Source: Clostridia bacterium (lineage in GTDB: Bacteria > Bacillota > Clostridia > Oscillospirales > CAG-272). Taken from it: 38,813 nt of DNA. Numbering within the stretch: the first letter of the stretch is position 1; every line of letters begins with the position of its first letter. The stretch spans positions 1 through 38,813 of the forward strand of contig JAFVRQ010000058.1 of NCBI GenBank assembly GCA_017504245.1. Direction: 5' to 3'. Position numbers and translations under genes: made by a program. The notes beneath the pieces were generated by a model that made no database searches, was not told the origin of the DNA, and worked only from the letters and a program-made list of their open reading frames with translations. This document shows, in pieces, positions 15,999-23,716 of this stretch.

Positions 15999-16412
15999 AT
16001 GGCAAAGAATACTAAGGAAATTATTCGCGCGCTCAAATTTACCGTTATTTCACTTAGCGCGGGAATTATACAAATCGGTTCGTTCACGCTTCTTAACGAG
16101 GTCTTTAAGCTCCAAAATCCCGAAATATCGCACCTTATTGCGCTTATTTTGTCGGTGGTTTGGAATTTCACGATCAACCGCAAGGTTACGTTTAAATCTT
16201 CAAACAACGTTGTTAAGTCGATGATACTCGTTGCGCTTTTCTACGTTGTTTTCACACCGGCTTCCACGTTCTTTATGAAGTGGGCAACGGGCGCGGGCTG
16301 GAATGAATATCTCGTTGAGGGCATTAATATGCTTGCCAATTTCGTGCTTGAATTTTTGTTTACGCGCTTTGTGGTTTACAGGAATTCCTGCGATACGGCG
16401 GAGAAGAAATAA
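15999..16412 (+). CDS. GtrA-family membrane protein
   Basis: 137 aa with four membrane segments (about 9-29, 41-58, 73-92, 105-125) and the GtrA pattern: LKFTVISLSAGIIQ at the start, SVVWNFTINRKVTFKS in the middle and LEFLFTRFVVYR at the end. Family members are thought to move lipid-linked sugars across the membrane for glycosylation of surface polymers. No glycosyltransferase is adjacent, so the substrate is unknown. Start follows AAGGAG by about 7 nt. It converges with the anti-sigma gene across a shared terminator. Confidence 0.85.
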   Translation: MAKNTKEIIRALKFTVISLSAGIIQIGSFTLLNEVFKLQNPEISHLIALILSVVWNFTINRKVTFKSSNNVVKSMILVALFYVVFTPASTFFMKWATGAGWNEYLVEGINMLANFVLEFLFTRFVVYRNSCDTAEKK

Positions 16413-16440
16413 AAAATCGGGCGGGAGCCCGATTTTTTTA
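16411..16440. terminator. Bidirectional terminator between GtrA gene and anti-sigma gene
   Basis: AAAAAATCGGGC-GGGA-GCCCGATTTTTTT has A- and T-tracts on both sides and works for both converging genes. It overlaps the anti-sigma stop codon (16438-16440). Confidence 0.85.
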
Positions 16441-17757
16441 TTTGATTTCTTGATATTTCGTCAATCTTTCCAATTCACCGTCTATTTTTTCTTCGGTGAT
16501 GTCTTCATAGCGAATGGATGAGAAGGATGCTTTGTCATTATTTTCCGTTGATATTATATTAATTCTCAACGTTCTAAAGCCAATTCCCAGCTCATCAAGA
16601 ACGTATTTAAGCTCCAAATAGACCTTTTTTGCCTCTGCTAAGTTGACGCGGTTTGAATATACTTCAACCGTAATAGCACCGTTTGTTTTGCCGAGGGCGG
16701 AGAGGTTATAATCATCTTTTACGTTGAACTCTTCCATTTTGAGCGCGTTAATCCATATTTCTGATGTACTTTTTTCATAGGGAAAGTAATAATATGAATT
16801 GGTTTTAACTATTTCATAAGAAAAATCGGATTTATTCAAGGCGTTATCTATTACCCTTGCATATTTTAGTGACAAAATGGTTTGATCGTCGGACTTGTAT
16901 TTTTCGTCATAGTCGCATTTTTGGAGCTTTCCCTTGTGCGTATATTTGATTTGAAAGTTTACATCTTTATTGGAGAAGCTTTTTACGTACACGATATACG
17001 TTCCCTCAAACACACAGTCGTGTCTTATCTTATATGGATAATAGTCCGATTTTTCAAAGCGTTCGTTAATATATTCCATTGCATTTATATATGAGGAAAA
17101 CCCGATGAAGGGGTTTCCGATAAAAGCAAAAAATATAAAAAGGGAAGAACCGACGAGTATTAATGACAGAATTATTGCAGCAATTCTTTTAGAAATAATC
17201 TTTTTTGTGCGTTTTTTGAAAATCGAATGAACGGACGATGCCGCCGCAATACCCAATAGTGCGGGGAGAATGAACAGAAGCATATAGAATAAGATGCTTG
17301 TAATAATGCCTATGGTCTTGCCGTAAAGGGGAATCATTCCCGCAAGGAAGAAATACATCAATGAATATCCGACTATTATTAAGGGTACCTTATAAAATGC
17401 GCTTTTTCCCAAAAGAACGTATCCGATGGCGCCGAAAGGAATCATTAACGCAACGTTTAAAAATAAGTCAAGCGTTTCAAATCCCGTTATTACCATTGTT
17501 GCAAAAAGAACCCAGCCGTATATGATTGCTATGATGAGCTTTTTATATTTTTTCATAGCAAGCATAAACGCTTTCATTTTTTCCGCTTTTTCGCAAGGGG
17601 TGTGAACGTTAACGCTTGATTTTATACCTTCAAGCTCCGCTCGGCACTCCTCACACTCATCAAGGTGTTTTTTAACAAGCTCCTCGCTTTCAGGACTCAA
17701 GAGGTTTTCCGCATAGAGAGGGAGCAGGTCTTTTATTATATTACAATTCTTATCCAT
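16438..17757 (-). CDS. Membrane anti-sigma factor with N-terminal zf-HC2 zinc finger
   Basis: 439 aa. Residues 1-45 match the anti-sigma zinc-binding domain: C5, then H31-x3-C35-x2-C38. About five or six hydrophobic segments follow (about 72-92, 98-115, 122-140, 150-172, 190-215). The C-terminal half (about 225-439) should be an extracytoplasmic sensor domain. Family knowledge: such proteins hold the partner ECF sigma factor inactive at the membrane until a signal arrives. The start codon lies inside the end of the sigma gene (8-nt overlap), so the two are translationally coupled and form one regulatory unit. The inducing signal cannot be read from sequence. Confidence 0.88.
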   Translation of the reverse strand: MDKNCNIIKDLLPLYAENLLSPESEELVKKHLDECEECRAELEGIKSSVNVHTPCEKAEKMKAFMLAMKKYKKLIIAIIYGWVLFATMVITGFETLDLFLNVALMIPFGAIGYVLLGKSAFYKVPLIIVGYSLMYFFLAGMIPLYGKTIGIITSILFYMLLFILPALLGIAAASSVHSIFKKRTKKIISKRIAAIILSLILVGSSLFIFFAFIGNPFIGFSSYINAMEYINERFEKSDYYPYKIRHDCVFEGTYIVYVKSFSNKDVNFQIKYTHKGKLQKCDYDEKYKSDDQTILSLKYARVIDNALNKSDFSYEIVKTNSYYYFPYEKSTSEIWINALKMEEFNVKDDYNLSALGKTNGAITVEVYSNRVNLAEAKKVYLELKYVLDELGIGFRTLRINIISTENNDKASFSSIRYEDITEEKIDGELERLTKYQEIK

Positions 17758-18235
17758 TATTCTCGTCCTCCAATTTCTTAAGAATTTTTGCTTTTGCGCG
17801 GTGATACGTTACGCAAGCCCAGTTTTCCGTTTTGCCGAATATCTGACCTATCTGCTTAAAGCTCATATCGGCGAAAACTCGCCACATAAATACCTCTTTA
17901 TATGGCTCTTCGATTTCGTGAAGCGCTTTTTTTATCCGCTTGGCATCGTATTCATCGGCGACGGCTTCTTCAACGGATTCATTTTCGTCGGGGGTGTAAT
18001 CCTCAAGCGAATTTATTTTATTGCGCTTTTTCAGATATGAGTAATAGCAATTCTTTGCTATTTGACAAAGCCAAACGCGAACGTCACAATCGCCCCTGAA
18101 GGAATCTATGGAGCGCATTGCCTTGAAAAAGGTGTCGCTGGTGACCTCCTCTGCGATATGATGGCTTGATGAAAGCTTCAATATGTAGCGGTAAACGTCG
18201 TTGAAATATTCTTTATATAATTCCTCAAAATTCAT
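17750..18235 (-). CDS. ECF-type RNA polymerase sigma factor
   Basis: 161 aa. Region 2 (about 5-70) contains DVYRYILKLS and HHIAEEVTSDTFFKAM; region 4 (about 108-155) contains EPYKEVFMWRVFADMSFKQIG and a helix-turn-helix ending YHRAKAKI. Regions 1 and 3 are absent, as in all ECF sigma factors. It directs RNA polymerase to a small regulon under control of the overlapping anti-sigma gene. SD AGGAGG about 10 nt before the ATG. It has a sigma-A-like promoter; a shared motif in its leader recurs at two other places in the window (see the 19232 and 38493 entries). Confidence 0.92.
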   Translation of the reverse strand: MNFEELYKEYFNDVYRYILKLSSSHHIAEEVTSDTFFKAMRSIDSFRGDCDVRVWLCQIAKNCYYSYLKKRNKINSLEDYTPDENESVEEAVADEYDAKRIKKALHEIEEPYKEVFMWRVFADMSFKQIGQIFGKTENWACVTYHRAKAKILKKLEDENNG

Positions 18236-18290
18236 AAAGCCATCACCTCCTTTTAATATATGACTTTCGAAAATGCAAAATCTTACACCA

Positions 18291-18319
18291 ATTATAGCAT
18301 TTTTTGTCTTTTAATGCAA
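18291..18319 (-). promoter_or_regulatory. Promoter of the ECF sigma operon
   Basis: On the minus strand TTGCAT (18319-18314) and TATAAT (18296-18291) with a 17-nt spacer. Confidence 0.7.
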
Positions 18320-18335
18320 GATAGTTATTATGTGG

Positions 18336-18364
18336 TTGACAAGATAAAAAATATATGTTATAAT
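18336..18364 (+). promoter_or_regulatory. Sigma-A promoter of mntP
   Basis: Consensus TTGACA (18336-18341) and TATAAT (18359-18364) with a 17-nt spacer. The leader is only about 30 nt, too short for the yybP-ykoY manganese riboswitch often found before mntP. Confidence 0.88.
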
Positions 18365-18397
18365 CTCACTTGCTTTATTAAAAAACAGAGGTAAGAA

Positions 18398-18978
18398 ATG
18401 GATTTTGAATTTTTTATTGTTAGCATAATGTTTGGTTTCGGGCTTGCTATGGATGCGTTTTCGGTGTCCTTGGCGAACGGAATGAACGAGAACAAAATGA
18501 AATTTGGCAGAATGTGTCAGATTGCGGGAATTTTTGCGTTATTTCAGGCGCTTATGCCCTTGCTTGGCTGGGTTGCGGTGCATACTATTCTTGAATATTT
18601 CCACGGTTTTCAAGGTTTATACCCTATATTGCGCTCGTGCTTCTTGCGTATATCGGCGGAAAGATGATTTGGGAGGGGCTTCATAAAAATTGCGATTGCG
18701 ATGACTGTGCGGTTGGCTTCCTCGGCCTTATAGTGCAGGGAATTGCAACGTCGATTGACGCGCTCTCGGTTGGTCTTGACATTGGCGAATACAATTTCGT
18801 TGAGGCGTTTGTTTGTGCGCTTGTGATTGCACTTGTAACGTTTATTATTTGTATGTTCGGTGTATGGGCGGGCAAAAAGTTTGGTAATATGCTCTCAAGC
18901 AAGGCAACCGTTTTCGGCGGTGTGATACTTGTTTGCATTGGCATTTATATATTCGTTAAAGGTATTTTGGGAATATAA
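18398..18978 (+). pseudogene. mntP: Manganese efflux pump MntP, split by a single frameshift
   Basis: Two overlapping frames together make one MntP of about 193 aa. The first frame (18398 to about 18618) has GLAMDAFSVSLANG, FALFQALMPLLGW and so on. It then shifts into the second frame, giving FIPYIALVLLAYIGGKMIWEG, QGIATSIDALSVG and the last two membrane helices to 18978. The shift lies at about 18614-18620 in CAAGGTTTATA; one extra T would restore the reading frame. Both family Asp motifs (MDA and IDA) survive. The cytoplasmic loop carries an unusual Cys/Asp cluster, KNCDCDDC. Promoter, SD (AGAGG) and terminator are intact, so a recent mutation or a sequencing error is as likely as true decay. 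Confidence 0.85.
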
Positions 18979-18988
18979 TAAAAGATAA

Positions 18989-19019
18989 AAATCAGCAGGG
19001 GAAATCCTGCTGATTTTTT
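18989..19019 (+). terminator. Rho-independent terminator of mntP
   Basis: AATCAGCAGG-GGAAAT-CCTGCTGATTTTTT. Element I begins 17 nt later. Confidence 0.9.
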
Positions 19020-19036
19020 GCTTGGGGAAGTTTTTT

Positions 19037-19137
19037 AAATTTTGAGTTGTCGGTTAGTTTTAATACGCAAACTCCGAGCGAATTTGCGCTAACATAAGCC
19101 TTCCCATTGAGGGGAAGGCATAGATAAACCCCAATTT
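19037..19137 (-). repeat. Element I: minimal copy (101 bp) in reverse orientation
   Basis: Left end AAATTTTGAGTTGTCGG, right end GATAAACCCCAATTT, an imperfect terminal inverted repeat of the A-H family. The core contains GCCTTCCC/GGGGAAGGC (19098-19119). Divergent from the consensus. The stretch 18979-19293 holds no gene. Confidence 0.55.
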
Positions 19138-19187
19138 GTTGGCGCAAGCTCGGCAGGGGAGCAACTCCGTGCGAGCGAAAAACACCC

Positions 19188-19216
19188 TTGACAAAAAAAT
19201 AATGAAATATTATAAT
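19188..19216 (+). promoter_or_regulatory. Sigma-A promoter for the 19294 lipoprotein
   Basis: TTGACA (19188-19193) and TATAAT (19211-19216) with a 17-nt spacer. Confidence 0.85.
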
Positions 19217-19231
19217 AAATTTACATAAATC

Positions 19232-19263
19232 TTTACACTTTTTTTGAAAAAATCTTGACTATA
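19232..19263. promoter_or_regulatory. Shared motif, copy 1 (candidate ECF-regulon site)
   Basis: TTTACACTTTTTTTGAAAA followed by AATCTTGACTATA. It is nearly identical to 38493-38523 and similar to the leader of the ECF sigma gene (18261-18288). It lies between the sigma-A promoter and the SD of the 19294 gene. Function is inferred only. Confidence 0.35.
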
Positions 19264-19293
19264 TATATAGAAACCAAAATTTAGGAGGTCTAT

Positions 19294-20673
19294 ATGAAAA
19301 AATTAATTTGCAAAATATTATTTTTATCGTTTGTTGTGTCAATTTTTACTTGTGCTTTTTCTTCTTGCGGTGTTATTAAATTAGATTACAAGGGCAAGGA
19401 AATTGCTTCTATTGAATATATAAGCGTTGATTATAATGGCGGAGTGCAAAGTAAATCAAAAATAGATTTCACGACTTGCGGAGTTTATGAAAGCTATATT
19501 ATCCCCGGTCAAGAGGAAGATTCCTATGATTACCGACTTGATTATTCTTTTGATTCCGAGATTTCGGATGATATAATAAACGCCTTCCATAATCAAGGTA
19601 TGTTTAGTTTGCTTCCAAGCTATAGCAATGTTTTGCCTATAATGGATGGTGGTGGTTGGCATTTTACTGTTAATTATGCAGACGGTACTACTAAAACCTC
19701 ACATGGAAGCAATGCAGGACCTCACTTGAAATTTAAAAACTTCGATGAAGCGTTTTTCTTGCTTACAGGACATGAGTTTTTGGGATATTGCGATGAAGAG
19801 TTTATGTCGCCACCGATGATACATATAGATTTTGGTGCTTATCCTGATAAGGATAGAGCAAAAGGGAATTATTGTGTATATGACTATAGTGAGGGAATCT
19901 ATTCATCTGCATACCTTTGGAATAATAAAAAGGTTGATGGCGATCAAATGAATTATTTGCCTTATTTTACGTTTGCCGATCATTATGAATCGGCAAGCTA
20001 TTACAGAGTTTCTTTTACAGTTGATACTTCGATATTTGGTTTTAAAAAAGCGCGTGCATATTCATATACTGAAAATGTTGAGGATAAGCAATCAGTTAAG
20101 GTTGAAAAATACAGTCAGTATATCTCCGGTGACAATTGCGTTCGTAGTTTTCGTTTTGAGGCAGAACCAAATAAGAACTATATTATTGAACTTGAATTAA
20201 AATATGGAACTGCAGAATATTATATTTCTACAAAGGCTCTCGAAAAAGAGGAGCAATATAAGCTCATTGAAATGATTGATGTTGTGGAATATGATAAATC
20301 CACCGATAATTCAATCAAATATAGAACAATTTTTACAACCGGATATGTTATTAAGGATAAAAACGGGCCGAATGTTCCATCGAATAATCAGTGGTCTGAT
20401 AAATATTACATTACTTATAATTATAACAAAGAAATGAGAGGAGATATTTTATCGGCATTTAATGATTTGGGACTGTTTGATTTTGACAGATATACCGAAA
20501 GTAATAGTGAATCTGTAACGTTGGAATGGGAATTAACCTTTACCTACACGGATGGAAGCATTAAAACATATAAAACCGATAATCCCGAATTTAAAATACT
20601 CCTTGAAGAAATGGATGAGGCATTTTTTGAAATTGTGGGTCAGTATATCTTTGAATGGGGATATATAAGATAA
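19294..20673 (+). CDS. Lipoprotein with internally duplicated domain, unknown function
   Basis: 459 aa. Start follows AGGAGG by 5-6 nt. Lipoprotein signal with lipobox FSSC (about residue 25). The N-terminal domain (about 33-170) and C-terminal domain (about 325-455) show the same order of features: a strand ending FTT(C)G-Y, then (Y/Y)DYRLDYSF / KYYITYNY, a helix (ISDDIINAFHNQGMFS / MRGDILSAFNDLGLFD), a strand with (N/F)YADGTTKT / TYTDGSIKT, and the helix (F)DEAFFLLTGHEF / MDEAFFEIVGQYI. This indicates a duplication. The middle part is beta-rich. No family recognised. Two upstream signals: a sigma-A promoter and the 19232 motif. Confidence 0.8.
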   Translation: MKKLICKILFLSFVVSIFTCAFSSCGVIKLDYKGKEIASIEYISVDYNGGVQSKSKIDFTTCGVYESYIIPGQEEDSYDYRLDYSFDSEISDDIINAFHNQGMFSLLPSYSNVLPIMDGGGWHFTVNYADGTTKTSHGSNAGPHLKFKNFDEAFFLLTGHEFLGYCDEEFMSPPMIHIDFGAYPDKDRAKGNYCVYDYSEGIYSSAYLWNNKKVDGDQMNYLPYFTFADHYESASYYRVSFTVDTSIFGFKKARAYSYTENVEDKQSVKVEKYSQYISGDNCVRSFRFEAEPNKNYIIELELKYGTAEYYISTKALEKEEQYKLIEMIDVVEYDKSTDNSIKYRTIFTTGYVIKDKNGPNVPSNNQWSDKYYITYNYNKEMRGDILSAFNDLGLFDFDRYTESNSESVTLEWELTFTYTDGSIKTYKTDNPEFKILLEEMDEAFFEIVGQYIFEWGYIR

Positions 20674-20683
20674 AACTAAAATA

Positions 20684-20716
20684 AAGGACACTCTGTTTCG
20701 AGTGTCCTTAATTTTT
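20684..20716. terminator. Terminator between the lipoprotein gene and thrS
   Basis: AAGGACACTC-TGTTTC-GAGTGTCCTTAATTTTT. It serves the plus-strand gene and probably also the converging thrS. Confidence 0.85.
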
Positions 20717-20722
20717 ATCAAA

Positions 20723-22660
20723 TTATCTAACCTTATCCGCAATTTCCTTTGCGATTTTGAGGATGAATTCGTCGGCGGTCATTGTGCCGATGTCGCCGTC
20801 CTTGCGAGAACGAACTGCAACTGTGCCGTTTTCAAGCTCCTTACCGCCCACAACGAGCATATAGGGAACCTTTTCCTGCTGTGCGTTTCTGATCTTATAG
20901 CCGATAGTTTCATTTCTTCTGTCAACCTCGTTTCTGATTCCAAGAGCGGTGAGCTTACGGGAGAGGTCGTCACAGTAAGCGATCTGACTGTCGCCCATAG
21001 GAAGCATCTTAACCTGAACGGGAGCCATCCAAGTGGGAAGCGCGCCTGCGTACTTTTCAAGAAGGAGCGCGAGAGTTCTCTCATAGCAGCCCATAGAAGT
21101 TCTGTGAATGATATAGGGAGTTTTGAGAGTATTATCGGAGTCAACGTATTCCATTCCGAACTTCTTTGCAAGAAGCATATCAACCTGAATTGTAACGATA
21201 GTATCTTCCTTACCGAAAACGTTCTTGCACTGAATGTCGAGCTTGGGGCCATAGAATGCCGCCTCGTCGATACCGATTACGTAGTTTTCACGTCCGATGT
21301 TTGCATCAAGAAGCTTTTCCATAATGGATTGCGCTTCATCCCACTGCTCGGGTGTGCCCTCGTACTTGTCCGTGCGCTTGGGATCCCACTGTGAGAAACG
21401 GAAGGTGCAATCCTCCAAAAGTCCGAGAGTTTCAAGGCAATAGAGAGCGAGGTCAAGACAGCCCTTGAATTCCTCCTCAAGCTGCTCGGGGCGGAGAACA
21501 AGGTGTCCTTCGGAAATCGTGAACTGACGAACGCGGATAAGACCGTGCATTTCGCCGCTATCCTCGTTTCTGAAGAGTGTTGACGTTTCACCAAGGCGCA
21601 TAGGAAGGTCGCGGTAGGAACGTTTTTTATTAAGGAATACTTGATATTGGAATGGGCAGGTCATAGGACGGAGCGCGAAGCATTCCTTCGCTTCATCGTC
21701 GGGATCGCCGAGAATGAACATACCGTCACGGTAGTGATCCCAGTGGCCTGAAATTCTATAAAGGTCGCGCTTTGCCATAAGGGGCGTTTTCGTGAGAAGG
21801 TAGCCGCGTTTTTGCTCCTCGTCCTCGATCCATCTCTGAAGCGTCTGAATTACTCTTGAGCCCTTGGGGAGAATGATGGGCAAGCCCTGACCGATAGAGT
21901 CAACGGTTGTGAAATATTCAAGCTCACGGCCGATCTTGTTATGGTCGCGCTTTCTTGCTTCTTCAAGCATCGTGATGTATGCGTTAAGCTCGTCTTTAGA
22001 GGGGAAGGCAACACCGTAAACTCTCTGGAGCATCTTATTCTTCTGGTCGCCCTTCCAATAAGCACCCGTGCACTGTGTGAGCTTGATCGCCTTTACCGCG
22101 CCCGTTGAGAAGAGGTGGGGGCCTGCGCAAAGGTCGGTAAATTCGCCCTGTGTATAGAAGCTGATAACTGCATCCTCGGGGAGCTCTTCGATAAGCTGAA
22201 CCTTATAGGGCTCGTTCTTTTCAGTCATAAGTGCGATTGCCTCGGCTCTGGGAAGCTCGCTTCTTGTGATAAGAAGATTTTCTTTAACGATTTTCTTCAT
22301 CTCGCTTTCAAGCTTTGCAAGAATTTCGGGAGTGAAGGAAACCTCGGAATCAAAGTCATAGTAAAAGCCGTTCTCAATGGCAGGGCCTATCGTAAGCTTC
22401 GTTTCGGGATAGAGGCGCTTAACTGCCTGAGCCAAAATGTGAGAAGCGGTGTGGTTGAAAACGTGCTTGCCGTCGGCATCCTTAAACGTAAGAAGCTCAA
22501 CCTCTGCATCATTTTCAAGAAGATAGTTGAGAGCAACCACGTTGCCGTCAACCCTTGCAGCAATTACGCTGCGATCAATTTTCTCTGCAGAACGGGCCGC
22601 ATCGTAAACAGTAATCGGCGCGTCAAATGAGAGCTCAAGATCATAAAGTTTGATTTTCAT
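20723..22660 (-). CDS. thrS: Threonyl-tRNA synthetase
   Basis: 645 aa from the ATG at 22660, chosen because AGGAG lies 7 nt upstream and the protein then begins directly with the TGS domain (MKIKLYDLELSF); the longer frame to 22723 runs into element D. Order: TGS domain (1-62), editing/SAD domain (about 65-225), class II catalytic core with motif 2 (FRNEDSGEMHGLIRVRQFT) and zinc ligand C in MTCPFQ, then the C-terminal anticodon-binding domain (WMAPVQVKMLPMGD to the end). Charges tRNA-Thr in translation. Controlled by the T-box at 22963-23155; element D separates the T-box terminator from the SD. mgsA-like gene lies upstream. Confidence 0.96.
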   Translation of the reverse strand: MKIKLYDLELSFDAPITVYDAARSAEKIDRSVIAARVDGNVVALNYLLENDAEVELLTFKDADGKHVFNHTASHILAQAVKRLYPETKLTIGPAIENGFYYDFDSEVSFTPEILAKLESEMKKIVKENLLITRSELPRAEAIALMTEKNEPYKVQLIEELPEDAVISFYTQGEFTDLCAGPHLFSTGAVKAIKLTQCTGAYWKGDQKNKMLQRVYGVAFPSKDELNAYITMLEEARKRDHNKIGRELEYFTTVDSIGQGLPIILPKGSRVIQTLQRWIEDEEQKRGYLLTKTPLMAKRDLYRISGHWDHYRDGMFILGDPDDEAKECFALRPMTCPFQYQVFLNKKRSYRDLPMRLGETSTLFRNEDSGEMHGLIRVRQFTISEGHLVLRPEQLEEEFKGCLDLALYCLETLGLLEDCTFRFSQWDPKRTDKYEGTPEQWDEAQSIMEKLLDANIGRENYVIGIDEAAFYGPKLDIQCKNVFGKEDTIVTIQVDMLLAKKFGMEYVDSDNTLKTPYIIHRTSMGCYERTLALLLEKYAGALPTWMAPVQVKMLPMGDSQIAYCDDLSRKLTALGIRNEVDRRNETIGYKIRNAQQEKVPYMLVVGGKELENGTVAVRSRKDGDIGTMTADEFILKIAKEIADKVR

Positions 22661-22680
22661 AATTTTATCTCCTAATATAT

Positions 22681-22955
22681 TAGTTAGTTTATCAAGAACT
22701 TCTTTTTCGGGAAAAAGAAGCAAAAAGCTTTTTTATTGCTTGTGTTTGTGCTGATTTTGCGTAAATTTTCGATAATTCGCAAACGAATTATCGGTTCACT
22801 TGCTAAAATCCTTTAGCGAAAATGAATTTTCGACAAGGATTTCATCAACTGAACTACGAAAACCAAATCAAAGATTTGTTTTTCTAAAATTTACTCTGTT
22901 AAACTATAGCCATTTTGGCAGCAAAACGGCTATGATTTGTAGTAGTTACTTTGTA
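22681..22955 (+). repeat. Element D: copy lodged between the thrS T-box and thrS
   Basis: Contains module 1: GTAAATTTT pairs with AAAATTTAC, enclosing the invariant CGATAATTCG/CGAATTATCG hairpin. A second hairpin is built of entirely different sequence from A (GTTCA..TTG..AAATCCTT with AAGGATTT..CAA..TGAAC), and the third is AAAACCAAATC/GATTTGTTTTT. Then comes TAGCCATTTT/AAAACGGCTA. The left arm carries CTTCTTTTT/AAAAAGAAG; both outermost end sequences are lost. It begins 7 nt upstream of the thrS SD and ends near the T-run of the T-box terminator. Confidence 0.8.
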
Positions 22956-22962
22956 ATATTAA

Positions 22963-23155
22963 ACAAAAAACACCCCAAATGGCAAAAGCCATTCGGGGTG
23001 CGACAAGCAAATTCGCACGGTTCCACCCGAAGTTTTAACTTCAAAATGTATTCAACGTGACGCACGGGTGGTATTACAACTGCTCTCTTGAAGGATGTCA
23101 CAGCAAATCATCCTCTCTCTGAACAAGAGTGCGCAGAGGAACTTGTCCCTTGCAT
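22963..23155 (-). promoter_or_regulatory. T-box riboswitch controlling thrS
   Basis: On the minus strand: the Stem I region with AGAGAG and GGATG-type elements, the T-box sequence GGGTGGAACCGTGCG (23028-23014), then a strong terminator CACCCCGAATGG/CCATTTGGGGTG plus T-run (23000-22963). A candidate threonine specifier ACC lies at 23072-23070. Uncharged tRNA-Thr would stabilise the antiterminator and allow thrS transcription. No separate promoter is clear between the mgsA-like gene and the leader, so it may be read from the 23682-23710 promoter. Confidence 0.92.
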
Positions 23156-23168
23156 TTTTTATTTATTA

Positions 23169-23603
23169 TTAGATAAGACCGTTTCTCTTTCTGTTATATT
23201 CTGAACGGGGGTTATAAACCTCGCGCCAGTTAAGGTCGCCTCGGTCAAGTGCCTGAACGAGAATTTCAGCGGTTGCGATATTAGTAGCAACGGGTATATT
23301 GTGAAGGTCGCACATTCTCATCATCTCTGCCTCCTCCTCGTTATATGCTGAGGAGGAGCGGGTGTCCTTGAAGTTGAGAAGAAGATCTATTTCATTATAG
23401 GCAAGACGGGAAGTGATCTGTTGTTCGCCACCGTGCTCGCCTGTGAGCAATTTTTCAATCTTAAGACCTGTAGCGTCCGAGATATATTTTGCGGTAATGC
23501 TTGTTGCACAAAGGTTATGCTTGCTGAGAATTCCGCAATAAGCGATACAGAATTGTGTCATAAGTTCTTTTTTCATATCGTGAGCTATAATTGCAATTTC
23601 CAT
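23169..23603 (-). CDS. Methylglyoxal-synthase-like protein with altered active site
   Basis: 144 aa, MGS-like fold along its whole length (IAIIAHDMKKELM at the N-terminus, CDLHNIPVATNIATAEIL near 98-115). Real MGS converts dihydroxyacetone phosphate to methylglyoxal. Compared with E. coli MgsA, several key positions differ: the catalytic Asp of GGDQQ is Glu (GGEQQ, E60), the phosphate-binding ATGTTG loop reads ATSITA (33-38), and the HDPD segment with the catalytic His reads YNEE (87-90). The Asp of AHD (D9) and the Asp of FxD (D80) remain. I infer a catalytically impaired or repurposed MGS-like protein rather than normal MgsA. Own promoter (23682-23710), SD AAAGGA; followed within 14 nt by the thrS T-box leader. 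Confidence 0.8.
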   Translation of the reverse strand: MEIAIIAHDMKKELMTQFCIAYCGILSKHNLCATSITAKYISDATGLKIEKLLTGEHGGEQQITSRLAYNEIDLLLNFKDTRSSSAYNEEEAEMMRMCDLHNIPVATNIATAEILVQALDRGDLNWREVYNPRSEYNRKRNGLI

Positions 23604-23681
23604 CTTGAGTCCTTTCTTATATATATACGATTAAAATAACAAAATAAACGAACGAATAAAAATTTACACAATTTATAATTC

Positions 23682-23710
23682 ATTATATCATATCGAACAA
23701 AAGTTGTCAA
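23682..23710 (-). promoter_or_regulatory. Sigma-A promoter of the MGS-like gene
   Basis: On the minus strand TTGACA (23710-23705) and TATAAT (23687-23682) with a 17-nt spacer. Confidence 0.88.
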
Positions 23711-23716
23711 GAATTT

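Noticed and set aside
18365..18397. yybP-ykoY manganese riboswitch before mntP
   Set aside because: The leader between promoter and start codon is only about 33 nt.
20702..21394. Long plus-strand ORF opposite thrS
   Set aside because: Shadow of the highly conserved thrS coding frame.
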